Shown here piece by piece: positions 52,362-62,393 of a DNA stretch of 64,000 nucleotides. Position 1 is the first letter of the stretch. Every line of letters begins with the position of its first letter. A program made the position numbers and the translations under genes. The DNA comes from Canicola haemoglobinophilus (GTDB lineage: Bacteria; Pseudomonadota; Gammaproteobacteria; Enterobacterales; Pasteurellaceae), in contig NZ_MUXZ01000017.1 in NCBI RefSeq assembly GCF_002015075.1, positions 1-64,000 on the forward strand, given 5' to 3'. The notes beneath the pieces were generated by a model. That model was not told the DNA's origin. It was given only the letters and a program-made list of their open reading frames with translations, and did no database searches.

Positions 52362-55300
52362 ATGAAAAATAACCTTAAATTAACCGCTCTTGCTATATTC
52401 ACTCATTTAATATTCCAACAAATTGCTTATGCTTCTGTGGTACGCGATGATGTGGATTACCAATACTTCCGAGATTTTGCTGAAAATAAAGGGAAATTTT
52501 TTGTTGGGGCAAGTAATATTGCCATTCATAATAAGAATGGCGATTTAGTTGGAATTGCCATGCGTGATTTACCAATGCCTGATTTAAGTGCGGTAGTCCG
52601 TGATGGCTTTGCAACAGCAATTTCCCCTCAGTATATTAATAGTGTTAAGCATAATACTGGTTATGGGAGTGTTCAGTTTGGTGGAGCAACAAAGAACCCT
52701 GATGCTAACCACTATAATTATTTAGTTGTAGATCGAAATGATTTTCTAGGTGAAGACAAAGGGATCAATGCAGATTACCACTTACCTCGCTTACATAAAT
52801 TAATTACTGAAATTGAACCTACAGTAATTACATCTGCTGGTTCCGCAAGTAGAACCTATTTAAATAAAAATCGTTTTCCCTCTTTTGCTCGTGTGGGAGC
52901 AGGCACTCAGGGAACTCGAGATCCAAACAATGTGACCACAAGAATTGCAGATCCTTACCGATATTTGCTTGGTGGAACACCACTCAACATCACACGAGGA
53001 GATTTAAATGGTTGGGCAGATGCCAGCGGTAACCTTTTTGAAGACTATTATGGACCTTTAGCAAACTATGCAGCAGCTGGAGATAGTGGCTCACCTCTTT
53101 GGGTTTTCGATAAGCAAGAAAACCGCTGGGTCTATTATGCTGCACTAAGAGGTGGAAAAAATGGGATTAATGGAAATCTAAATAGTTATATTGTTGTTAG
53201 AAAAGATTGGAATAAGCAGCAAATGCAAGAAGATATTGCAGGCACAATCACAAATAACAGCACAGCGCCACTTAATTGGACAATTCAAGATAATGCAATA
53301 AGTAACATTAGCAATGGTTCAGATATTGATTTTAGCCTCGCAATACATAATCCTAATTTAGTCAATGAATCAAAAAGACCTGCTGACCTAGCTAAAAATC
53401 ATGGTAAAACCGTCTATTTTAGTGGTCAAGATTGTGTATTGCATTTAATGCAAAATATCAATCAAGGTGCTGGTGCGTTATATTTCGATACCAACTTCAG
53501 CGTTGAAGGCAACAGGGATGATATTGAATGGATTGGCGCAGGAGTTTCGGTTGCAGAAAATAAACAAGTAACTTGGAAAATTCATAACCCTGAGAATGAT
53601 CGCTTATCTAAAATAGGCAAAGGAACCTTATATGTAAATGGCAAAGGGGCAAATAAAGGGGACATTAGTGTTGGTGAAGGGAAAGTTATCCTTGCTCAGC
53701 AAGAGAATGATGCAGGAGAAAAACAAGCCTTTAATCAAGTTGGCATTGTTAGTGGACGTTCAACAGTTGTTCTTAATGATGCAACACAAGTCGATCCAGA
53801 TAAAATCTATTTTGGTTTCCGTGGTGGACGCTTAGATTTAAATGGTAACAATTTAACTTTTAAATACATTCAAAACACAGATGAAGGTGCGAGAATTGTT
53901 AATCATAATTTAACAAAAGCAGCCACTGTTAAAATAACAAATCCTCCATTGACTGACACCAATAAAATTTCTGCTTTTAATGGCTATTTTGGGGAAAATG
54001 ATAAAAATAGAAAGAATGGGCAATTAAATTTAAACTTTGCACCAGAGACAGATGAGCACCTTTTCTTTATTACTGGTGGACTTGAGCTTAATGGTGACAT
54101 CAATATCACAAAAGGTAATTTATTACTTTCTGGTAGGCCAACCCCACACGCCTATGACCATTTGAAAGGAAAAGATGTCATTATCGAAGATGATTGGATT
54201 GACCGCACTTTTAACGCAAATACAATCAATGTAGAACATGGCAATTTCTATGTTGGTCGTAATGTGCAAAGTGTCAATGCCAATTTTAGTGCTCAAAATC
54301 AAGCCAATTTACATTTAGGTTTTATCCAAAATCATACCCCAGTTTGTATTCGCTCTGATTACAGTGGCAAGGTCCTTTCTTGCCAAGCAGAAAATCTCGA
54401 AGAAAAAGTTTATCAATCCATTCCTACGACAAAAATATCAGGCAATGTAAATTTAGCTGATAACAGCAAACTAGCATTAGGCAAAACTGAGCTTAAAGGG
54501 CATATAACAACTTCGCCAAATACTGAAGTTCAGCTTTATAAAGATGCTCATTGGATTATGTCCAATGACAATACTGTCGATAATTTGGTTCTAAATGAAG
54601 GCAGTCGAGTTAGTCTAAATGGCGATGAAAACAATACTAATATCTTAACCATTAATAGAAGTTTATCAGGCAACGGGATATTTCGATTTTCTACCCATAC
54701 CTCAGATCAAGTCGGAAATAAAATTCTAATAAAAGGAGCCGCACTTGGTAACTATCAGTTCGATGTTGAAGATCAAGGAGCCTAGCCGGATAAATCAAAA
54801 CGTCTTACCTTACTAAGAGTCGAAAATGGTAATTTAGATAATCAGCTAAATGTGAGCCTACATAATAAAGATCACGTGGATTTAGGCACCTATCGTTATC
54901 ACCTAATGAAAGATGATCAAGAGTTTTACTTATATAGCCCAGTTCAAGCGGAATATGATGCTGAAATGGCTCGGCTTGCTGAAATAGAGAAGAAATTATT
55001 AGCAGCTAACAATACACAAGCTGACTTAATTAGTGCTTCAGCAAATGCTGCCGTATCTGAGTTTTCATCGCAAATAAATGCTCTGTTGCATATTAATAGC
55101 TATTTAGATAGAAAACTGACTGAAAAACAAAACAAAGAATGGTATTTCTGGTCAAGAGTAGAAAATCAAAAAATGCATAACCGCTCAGATTTATACCGCT
55201 CTTATCAGCAAAATATCAACTTGCAACAAATGGGTATAGAAAAGCAACTATCTAATAATGTTGCTTTTGGCACGCTTTATTCTCTTACCCAAACAAAAGA

Positions 55301-55892
55301 TCTTTATGCAGATAATATTGTGGGAAAAAGAAAAATCCATCAATTGTCAATGTATCTAAAAAAATATTGGACTGATAATTTCTTTTCCAGTATTGATATT
55401 GGTTATGCTAAGTCCAACAACCAAATAGATGCAAATGGCGAACAAAATAAGTTTAGTCGTAATATCTGGAGTTTTGGCGCTAATTTAGGTTATGGGTTTA
55501 ATGTTGCAAATGTAAAAATCCAACCTCATCTCGCTTTACGCTACTATCAACTATCTTCCGTTGACTATGCAATTAACGAGCTAAATGCCAAAGCAAATGA
55601 AAATGTACTTGCATACCATGCTGGCATCTCAATTAGTAAAGTATTTCAATACAATGAATTAAGCATACGTCCTGAATTTACTTCTTATTATGTGGATGCA
55701 AATCATAAATCTGCCAATATAGAAAGTAATGATATTCAGCTTTCATCAGAATTTAATCGACAACTACGCAATGATTTAAATGTAAATCTGCAATACAAAA
55801 ATATGAATCTAAACCTTGGATTTGGGTTGGGGTATGGTAGTAATGTAGATAAACAGCGATTATTGAATTTACAATTTGGTTATACATGGTAA
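52362..55892 (+). pseudogene. Hap/IgA-protease-family autotransporter with internal amber codon
   Basis: A secreted S6 serine-protease autotransporter. Signal peptide residues 1-24 (cut after AYA), protease domain with His97 (SVKHNTGYG), Asp138 (INADYHLPRLHK) and Ser242 (AAGDSGSPLW), all catalytic residues present, then a beta-helix passenger. A single in-frame TAG at 54783-54785 (codon 808) interrupts it. Translation in the same frame continues at 54786 to 55892 through the linker and a 12-strand-type beta-barrel ending NLQFGYTW. Without the barrel the passenger cannot reach the surface. About 1176 codons, shorter than Hap (about 1390). It resembles Hap more than IgA1 protease in the passenger, but is a distinct protein. 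Confidence 0.9.
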
Positions 55893-55970
55893 AAATAAGC
55901 CTCTCGATTGAGAGGCTATTTTTATAGCATACAAAAAACTCGAAGAATAACCGCACTTTTCAGCTATATC

Positions 55971-56774
55971 TTACTTAGTCAAATGTACAACCAACATATA
56001 ACTAGCAATAAATAACAAAATAAAACCGAGAATTTTTCTTGCTAATTCAGGTTTTAAAATGCCACGGATTTTCATGGATAAAAAGCTAGTACAAAATGAA
56101 CTAAGTACCACAATACTTACAATAGAGAAATTCACATAGCCGATTTGCCAAGAGTTTTCTAATTGAAATGGTGCAGTTTTAGACAGATAACCATATAAAC
56201 TTCCTAGACCACCAAGCACCATCATATAGTTTGTATAAGGTGCGATTTGATAAGGCTTCACAGAACGAAGTTGGCTAATTAAGGGCGCCATAATTGAGCC
56301 TCCGCCGATCCCTGTCATCCCTGCTACACTTCCACCAAATAAACAAAGAAGACAGCCTTTTAATCCGTCCTTATGAGGTCGTTCATCATGTTCTTTTTTA
56401 CCTTTGGAAAAAATGGTTTTTATTGCTAATGTCGTCAGCGTTATCACAAATACAGCAATAATAAAATTGTCATTAAGATAAAAACTTGCCTCAAAGCCAA
56501 GTTGCACGCCAATTAACATTCCTAATGACCATAACAACATTGACTTAATGTTAATCTGAATTTTCTGTTTATAAAAATAAGTGAGATTAATCAGGGCAGA
56601 CCCAATAACAATAGTTAAAGATGTGGCGGCAACCATCTGTAAAGGGAAATTAGGAAAAAGCGTATAGAGAATAGGCACCATCAGCACGCCACCACCAATA
56701 CCCAATATAGCGGACATCAAGTTAGTTAACATGCCGCATAACACCAAAATCATAAGTAGCTGTAAACTCATCAC
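55971..56774 (-). CDS. TauE/SafE-family sulfite/sulfonate-type permease
   Basis: A 267-residue inner-membrane protein with about eight hydrophobic helices in two repeats, each with the family motif: GIGGGVLMVPILYTLFPNFPLQMVAATS near residue 25 and GIGGGSIMAPLISQLRSVKPYQIAPYTN near 155. Members export sulfite/sulfoacetate or move other organic anions. It is divergent from the YidK-sulfatase pair, so export of sulfate or sulfite released by desulfation is an attractive but unproven idea. Confidence 0.88.
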   Translation of the reverse strand: MMSLQLLMILVLCGMLTNLMSAILGIGGGVLMVPILYTLFPNFPLQMVAATSLTIVIGSALINLTYFYKQKIQINIKSMLLWSLGMLIGVQLGFEASFYLNDNFIIAVFVITLTTLAIKTIFSKGKKEHDERPHKDGLKGCLLCLFGGSVAGMTGIGGGSIMAPLISQLRSVKPYQIAPYTNYMMVLGGLGSLYGYLSKTAPFQLENSWQIGYVNFSIVSIVVLSSFCTSFLSMKIRGILKPELARKILGFILLFIASYMLVVHLTK

Positions 56775-56876
56775 GACTCCTTTTTTAGTTTTTCTTTAAT
56801 TATCTAATTAGAGTAGAAATAATTATTATGATCATGCTCATATTCAATAAAAAAATTCTGAAATTATTTTTTGAAC

Positions 56877-56892
56877 TGTGATCTAGCTCAGA
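56877..56892 (+). promoter_or_regulatory. CRP-like site before the symporter-sulfatase operon
   Basis: TGTGATCTAGCTCAGA, a TGTGA-N6-TCACA match with one mismatch, 105 bases before the symporter start and between it and the divergent TauE gene. Confidence 0.6.
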
Positions 56893-56996
56893 GTTGGCCT
56901 ATGATGAAGATCATAAGTATCCATTTTCCTATGTATTATACTAATTACGTATCTTAATAGATGCTTGTATTTTTTCATGCATTACAGGAGGACTAT

Positions 56997-58676
56997 ATGT
57001 TTTTAACCATTGTCAGTTTTCTAGTGGTAACAGGCTTAATTGCGGGGATTTCTTGGTATAAAACCAGAAATGATGATTTAACCACCTCAAAAGGCTATTT
57101 CTTAGCGGGTCGAGGTTTAAGTGCGGTGGTGATTGGTTGTTCAATGGTATTAACCTCATTATCAACAGAACAACTTATTGGCGTGAATGCGAACTCTTAT
57201 AAAGGCAATTTCTCTATTATTGCTTGGACAGTTCAACCTGTTATTCCACTCTGTTTCTTAGCACTTTATCTTCTTCCTAAATATATTCGTAATGGTTATA
57301 CCACCATTCCAGAATTCTTTGAGAGCCGTTTTGACCGTCAAACTCGTTTGATTATGTCAACGCTATTCTTAGTGTTCTATTTATTTATCGTAATTCCAAC
57401 CGCACTTTACACAGGGGCAATTGCGTTTAACAAAGTCTTTAACTTAGAAACTATTTTTGGTTTAAGTTATGGTCAAGCCATTGTTTATACGGTTATCGCC
57501 ATCGGCGTGGTTGGTGCGATTTATGCGATTTTCGGTGGTTTAAAAGCGGTTGCTGTTTCTGATACTTGGAATGCGGTTATCCTTGTGATTGGTGCATTGT
57601 TAGTGCCTATTTTCGCATTAAGTTATTTAGGTGATGGTAGCATTAGTGAAGGTTTTAAAATCATCACAACTACTCATATTGAAAAATTTAATGCGATTGG
57701 TAGTGCAACCGATGCTGTGCCATGGCCTGCAATGTTTACCGGTATCTTAATCGTACACTTCTTCTACTGGACAACTAACCAAGCAATTGTTCAACGTGCA
57801 TTAGGGGCGAAAGACTTAAAAGCAGGGCAAAAAGGTATTTTAATTGCGGCATTATTCTTGCTGTTATTACCAATTATTCTTAACCTTCCAGGCTTATTAA
57901 GTTTCCATATTTTAGGCGAAGGCTTAAAAATGGACGTAACCTATCCTCAATTAGTGAATAAAGTATTGCCAACAGCATTACAAGGTTTCTTTGTTGCAGC
58001 ATTATTCGGTGCAGTATTGAGTACATTTAACTCATTCTTAAACTCAGCAGCGACTATTTTCTGTAAAGACCTATTACCTTCAATCAGCAAAAAAGAGCGT
58101 TCAGACGTTGAGCTTATCGCCTTTGCGAAAAAAATCTCTGCGGTAATGGCGGTGGTAACAATTATTATTGCTCCGTTACTCATGTTTGGTACTGATGGTA
58201 TTTTCTTAGTGACAAAACGTTTTGCAGGTTTCGTTAATATTCCAATTGTTGCATTATTTGCTGTCGGTTTATTTAACAAAACTGTGTCTGGATTAGCCGC
58301 TCGTATCGCTTTATTAGTTCACGTTGTACTTTATTTCTGCATCGTTTGGGTCTTCCAAGTGAAATGGAACTTCGTGTACGTCATGGCATCATTATTCGTC
58401 TTCGATGTTGTATTGATGTTATTCTTAGGTCAGTTCTTAAAACGTGCAACTCCTTATGAAGATAACAAAATCAACCATGCAAACGTTGATTTAACCAACT
58501 GGGAATATGCGAAATTGACTGTTGCGTCATTAGTATTAGGCTTAGTTACTCTTTATACTATCTTGTCACCTTTAGGATTAGCTTCAGAACAAGGTAATAC
58601 AAGCCTAATTTTAGGTGTATGGGCAGTGTTACAAGTGATTGTAATCTTTGTATTCGGACGTAAACAAAAAGCATAA
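56997..58676 (+). CDS. yidK: YidK-like sodium:solute symporter
   Basis: A 559-residue inner-membrane symporter of the SSS/SLC5 family with about 14 hydrophobic helices (GYFLAGRGLSAVVIGCSMVLTSLSTEQLIG near residue 34, FGAVLSTFNSFLNSAATIF near 340 carrying the conserved Na-site serines). It resembles E. coli YidK, whose gene lies beside the sulfatase gene yidJ; here the sulfatase gene follows after 11 bases. ATG 56997 is used since CAGGAGG lies just upstream. It probably imports the sulfatase substrate. Confidence 0.87.
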   Translation: MFLTIVSFLVVTGLIAGISWYKTRNDDLTTSKGYFLAGRGLSAVVIGCSMVLTSLSTEQLIGVNANSYKGNFSIIAWTVQPVIPLCFLALYLLPKYIRNGYTTIPEFFESRFDRQTRLIMSTLFLVFYLFIVIPTALYTGAIAFNKVFNLETIFGLSYGQAIVYTVIAIGVVGAIYAIFGGLKAVAVSDTWNAVILVIGALLVPIFALSYLGDGSISEGFKIITTTHIEKFNAIGSATDAVPWPAMFTGILIVHFFYWTTNQAIVQRALGAKDLKAGQKGILIAALFLLLLPIILNLPGLLSFHILGEGLKMDVTYPQLVNKVLPTALQGFFVAALFGAVLSTFNSFLNSAATIFCKDLLPSISKKERSDVELIAFAKKISAVMAVVTIIIAPLLMFGTDGIFLVTKRFAGFVNIPIVALFAVGLFNKTVSGLAARIALLVHVVLYFCIVWVFQVKWNFVYVMASLFVFDVVLMLFLGQFLKRATPYEDNKINHANVDLTNWEYAKLTVASLVLGLVTLYTILSPLGLASEQGNTSLILGVWAVLQVIVIFVFGRKQKA

Positions 58677-58687
58677 AGGCGTTATCT

Positions 58688-60136
58688 ATGAATAATATTA
58701 TCTATATTTTGCTTGATCAGGTGCGTAAAGATATGTTGGGTACCTATGGTCACCAAATTGTTAAAACACCGAATTTAGATCGCTTAGCAAAAGATGGTAT
58801 TCGCTTTAATAATGCATTTACACCAGCTTCAGTGTGTGGTCCTGCGAGAACTTCACTTTTTACCGGATTAATGCCATCTAGCCATGGCATTATCAAAAAT
58901 GGTGAAAAAGGCGGAACAGGGGAAATCAGTCAAACTTCCCCGAATATTGCTCGCTTAGAAGGATATAACACCTATGTTGTAGGTAAATGGCATGTGGGTA
59001 CTAAATCTGTGCCTGAAGATTATGACATCAAAGGGCATAATTTTGATGGCTACGGCTACCCTGGCAGTGGCGTGTATAAAAATTTAGTGTTTAATCAGCC
59101 ACCAACACATTCCAACCGTTATAAAGAATGGTTGGAAGAAAAAGGTTATGAAGCACCGACGGTAAGTAATGCGTACTTTGGCGATAATCCTCATTTACGC
59201 GTACAAGAACTTTGCGGATTATTGTCGGGAACGAAAGAAGAAACCATTGAGTATTTCATTATTGATGAAACTAAACGCTATATTCGAGAATCCTTAGCCG
59301 AAGGGAAACCGTTCTTTACATGGGTAAACTTCTGGGGACCTCATACTCCTTGTGTTGTGCCTGAGCCTTATTATTCGATGTACGATCCACAACAAATCGT
59401 ACTCGATGAAAGTTTCTTCACACCATTAGAAGGCAAACCAAACCATTTCCGCACCATTTCGAAAATGTGGGGAATGTGGGAAGCCAGCGAAGAGCATTGG
59501 CGTGAAGTGATCGCTAAATTCTGGGGCTACATTACAATGATTGATGATGCCATCGGCGAATTATTCACCTTCTTAGAAGAGAATAATCTCTATGACAACA
59601 CCTTCCTTGTTGCTACAGCGGATCATGGTGATGCAATGGGCGCTCATCGAATGATTGAAAAAGGTGAATTTATGTTTGAATCCACCTACAACATTCCGTT
59701 GATCATCAAAGACCCAAAATCTGATCGTAAAAATCAAGTGGATGATAATCTCGTTTATCTACACGACTTAACTTCTACAGTTTACGATATTGCAGGGCAA
59801 CAAATCCCAGAAGCATTCCAAGGGGAAACCATCCTTCCAATCACTCGCCAAAACCAACCTAACCAACGCAAAGGGTTATTAGGGCAACTGGCAGGGCATT
59901 TCGTCTATTTCGAACAGCGAATGTGGCGTCGCAAAGATTACAAGCTAGCATTCAACGCGACTGATCTTTGTGAGCTATACGATATTCGCAAAGACCCAGA
60001 TGAAATGCACAATCTCTTCTACGATCCTGAATACCGCGAGATCAAAAAAGAGATGTTGGAAGAAATGCGAGTAGAGATGAAACGTCTCAACGACCCGCTG
60101 GAAAATTGGGTATATCGTATTATTGATGAAATCTAA
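58688..60136 (+). CDS. yidJ: YidJ-like cytoplasmic sulfatase
   Basis: A 482-residue type I sulfatase of the alkaline-phosphatase superfamily. Metal site LDQVRKD near residue 9, and the formylglycine motif CxPxR as SVCGPARTSLFTG near residue 49. HWHVG-like GKWHVG near 97, and the second metal site TADHGDAMGAH near 317 are also present. It has no signal peptide, so it acts on an imported compound. The Cys must be oxidised to formylglycine; a candidate anaerobic maturase is encoded at 62394-63530. Substrate unknown. Confidence 0.9.
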   Translation: MNNIIYILLDQVRKDMLGTYGHQIVKTPNLDRLAKDGIRFNNAFTPASVCGPARTSLFTGLMPSSHGIIKNGEKGGTGEISQTSPNIARLEGYNTYVVGKWHVGTKSVPEDYDIKGHNFDGYGYPGSGVYKNLVFNQPPTHSNRYKEWLEEKGYEAPTVSNAYFGDNPHLRVQELCGLLSGTKEETIEYFIIDETKRYIRESLAEGKPFFTWVNFWGPHTPCVVPEPYYSMYDPQQIVLDESFFTPLEGKPNHFRTISKMWGMWEASEEHWREVIAKFWGYITMIDDAIGELFTFLEENNLYDNTFLVATADHGDAMGAHRMIEKGEFMFESTYNIPLIIKDPKSDRKNQVDDNLVYLHDLTSTVYDIAGQQIPEAFQGETILPITRQNQPNQRKGLLGQLAGHFVYFEQRMWRRKDYKLAFNATDLCELYDIRKDPDEMHNLFYDPEYREIKKEMLEEMRVEMKRLNDPLENWVYRIIDEI

Positions 60137-60538
60137 AAAAATAACCTTTGTAGGACGCCACGCTGGCGTCCTTTTTTAATCCAAACAAGCGGTCGATTTT
60201 TTATTATTTTTTGCAAATTGAGTTGCGGACAATTCCAACCGCACTTTATCAAATCTACAAATTCCCCATTAAATTGATCTATCAATAATTCCTATTTTCT
60301 TTTTTATAATTGTAACTTTTTCAAAACATAAAAAAGTTTAAAGTATAATTGAAACTTTTTTGATTTAGCAATGAAACTTCAATTATAAATACATTTGATG
60401 ACAATACTTTTTAGGAGAAATAGTAGCTGAGTGTCCTCACAGGTGCCCGAAATATTATCAAAATATCACCGCACTTTTGGTTGAATCTTAAACATTAATG
60501 AAGATACAAGTACTAGCGAGAAAAAAGTGAATCGATTA
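60137..60538. other. 402-base intergenic region after the sulfatase
   Basis: Holds the sulfatase terminator, one Actinobacillus-type uptake core ACAAGCGGT (60184-60192), one Haemophilus-type signal, and two direct repeats ATAATTGnAACTTTTT (60306-60321; 60345-60360) with a third related AATGAAACTTCAATTAT (60370-60386). No gene is visible. Confidence 0.6.
60152..60177 (+). terminator. Terminator of the symporter-sulfatase operon
   Basis: GGACGCCA (60153-60160) and TGGCGTCC (60164-60171) with a 3-base loop followed by T6. Confidence 0.9.
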
Positions 60539-60952
60539 TTATGGTTTTTGAGTTATTTGATACATTTCCAACATCTGTCTCAATAGTGCAATTTCTTGCT
60601 TTTGATGTTCTATGGTTTCATCTTTATGGGCAATAATTAGCTGTAGCTTTTCATTCTCGAAAATAAAATCTTTAAACTCTTTGAGTTCTGAGCCAATGTT
60701 TACCGCATTTACTCCCGAAACATAATGATTCACTTGATAGGAAATGTTTCTATCACCAGAATTAATTAATTCTACGATATCCATATCGAAAATATTCGCA
60801 ATCTGCTCTAACTTATCTAAAGTTAATTTCGTTTCACCTCGTTCTAATTTTCCATAGCTATTTGGCGACAAGTGCATTTTTTCTGCCATTTGCTCTTGAG
60901 AAAATAAATGTTCTTCTCGCAGTACACGAATACGTTCATTGATTTTTGTCAT
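60539..60952 (-). CDS. XRE-family transcriptional regulator
   Basis: A 137-residue protein with a Cro/CI helix-turn-helix at residues about 6-60 (RIRVLREEHLFSQEQMAEKMHLSPNSYGKLERGETKL) and a C-terminal coiled coil (EFKDFIFENEKLQLIIAHKDETIEHQKQEIALLRQML). The coiled coil should drive dimerisation. A 16-base palindrome sits 16 bases before its start codon, suggesting autoregulation. It is divergent from the small unknown gene at 61262, which it may control. Confidence 0.87.
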   Translation of the reverse strand: MTKINERIRVLREEHLFSQEQMAEKMHLSPNSYGKLERGETKLTLDKLEQIANIFDMDIVELINSGDRNISYQVNHYVSGVNAVNIGSELKEFKDFIFENEKLQLIIAHKDETIEHQKQEIALLRQMLEMYQITQKP

Positions 60953-61261
60953 AACGCCCTCTTTTTTCGATGTAAATACATCGTTTTTAGGTTGATTACT
61001 TGCCTATTTCTTAATGGCAAAATAAGCGGTGCTCAGATATTCTAGCAAAGTTTGAATTTATCTACTAATCTAATTATTTGGGGTACCAATAAGTAAGCTC
61101 TTCAAAATTGTGGTGGAATAAGTCTAAATAAATTTCCTTTTTAGAGGAATGTGAATTTTGCTCTAACGTTGGAACACCTAAAATGCAAACTTAAAACCAT
61201 TGCGAAAATGGTGTTTAGTACCAATCAATTATTTAAATAAACATATAGGAGAAAGAAAACT
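60953..61261. other. 309-base divergent region between XRE gene and small unknown gene
   Basis: Contains the palindrome at 60968-60983 and a short hairpin ACCATT/AATGGT near 61196-61212. No further gene is seen. Confidence 0.55.
60968..60983. promoter_or_regulatory. Palindromic operator before the XRE gene
   Basis: CGATGTA-AA-TACATCG, 7-base arms with a 2-base centre, 16 bases upstream of the XRE start codon on the other strand. Confidence 0.6.
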
Positions 61262-61609
61262 ATGGGATTTTTTGACGCTTTATTTGATGCAGGAAAAAGT
61301 ATGGTATCTGCAGCAGAAGAAAAAAGTAAGGAACTTATTTCTACAAACTGGGAGCAAATGAAATCTTTTAATAGTGAACGTTTGAAAAGTTTTATTCAAC
61401 CGAAAGGGGCAACTAATGCTCTAAGCAAAATTGCTCTGTTGAGATTATACGAAATTGATCATTATAGCTTTCGTCATTTTATGAATGATGAGCAAGTGAA
61501 AGCATCTATTATTCAATTTTGTAAAAGTAATCCAATACAAATGAATACTCATCGAAATGCGGACGAGTTTATTCGTGTTGCAAATAGAATTATCAGTGAA
61601 TTATCTTAA
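61262..61609 (+). CDS. Hypothetical small protein
   Basis: Not recognised. The 115-residue product is predicted mostly helical, beginning MGFFDALFDAGKSMVSAAEE and ending ADEFIRVANRIISELS; no membrane segment, signal or catalytic motif is evident. AGGAGA precedes the ATG. It is divergent from the XRE gene and ends before a T-run hairpin near 61680. Its amphipathic N-terminus is reminiscent of small stress or tellurite-type proteins, but that is only an impression. Confidence 0.6.
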   Translation: MGFFDALFDAGKSMVSAAEEKSKELISTNWEQMKSFNSERLKSFIQPKGATNALSKIALLRLYEIDHYSFRHFMNDEQVKASIIQFCKSNPIQMNTHRNADEFIRVANRIISELS

Positions 61610-61679
61610 AATTTAGGGTTGTAACTGGTGATTAAACAAATTACTTACAGAAATAAACGAACTACTTAAAAATTAAAGA

Positions 61680-61706
61680 AAGGCGAGATTAAACTCGCCT
61701 TTTTTG
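61680..61706 (+). terminator. Terminator after the small unknown gene
   Basis: AAAGGCGAG (about 61679-61687) pairs with CTCGCCTTT (about 61695-61703), followed by T-rich sequence. Confidence 0.8.
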
Positions 61707-61772
61707 TTACATTATTCAATCAGTAAATAACCAATAAAAACAACCGCACTTTTCCAATAAAAAAGGATAATT

Positions 61773-62369
61773 ATGACTAGCCAGCTAATTTTGCCATCAG
61801 ATTTAAAGCATTGTCATCTCAGTTATTTGCATCAACTACCTAAAGGGATGACTGTTTACCAACAAGGAGAATCAGCACAGGGTTTTTATTTTCTAAAACA
61901 AGGGCTGATTGGGCTTTGTCATACCTTAGATAATGGCAAAGAAAGTTTGGTGCGTTTGTATAAACAAGGGGATTATTTTGGTTTTCGCACTTTATTTGGC
62001 TTGGGAGATGGGCGTTATCATTGTAATGCGAAAGTATTAATTGAGGCGGAGATTGTGCAAGTTTGCCCTGAAGATATCGATCAATTTCTCGCACAAAATG
62101 CCCAATTAAGCAAAATCCTTATGCAGACTCTTGCCAATGAATTAAGAGATGCGGAAGAGCGTTTAGCTAAAAGTGCTTATTTACGCACTTTAGATCGTGT
62201 GATTGATAGCCTATATTTTCTTACGACCAACTTTCCTTACTATAATTGGACTTATCGTGAAATTGCCGAATATGCGGGCTGTGAAACAGAAACCGCCATT
62301 CGTATTGCCAAAGAATTGAAGCAAAATGGCTTATTTAACAATGTATTACCTAACAATAAAAGCAAATAA
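61773..62369 (+). CDS. Crp/Fnr-family regulator
   Basis: A 198-residue regulator with an N-terminal cyclic-nucleotide-binding-type barrel (LPKGMTVYQQGESAQGFYFLKQGLIGLCHTLDNGKESLV) and a C-terminal winged helix (WTYREIAEYAGCETETAIRIAKELKQNGLF). It has no Fnr-type N-terminal cysteine cluster, so it is not a direct oxygen sensor of that kind. It lies 24 bases before the maturase-like gene on the same strand, probably controlling it and perhaps the sulfatase operon. The effector is unknown. Confidence 0.87.
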   Translation: MTSQLILPSDLKHCHLSYLHQLPKGMTVYQQGESAQGFYFLKQGLIGLCHTLDNGKESLVRLYKQGDYFGFRTLFGLGDGRYHCNAKVLIEAEIVQVCPEDIDQFLAQNAQLSKILMQTLANELRDAEERLAKSAYLRTLDRVIDSLYFLTTNFPYYNWTYREIAEYAGCETETAIRIAKELKQNGLFNNVLPNNKSK

Positions 62370-62393
62370 GTGCGGTGAGTTTTAGGACGTTTT

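Noticed and set aside
54852..55892. Separate autotransporter barrel gene starting at the GTG at 54852
   Set aside because: It is in the same frame as the upstream passenger and has no signal peptide, so it is the rest of one gene cut by the amber codon.
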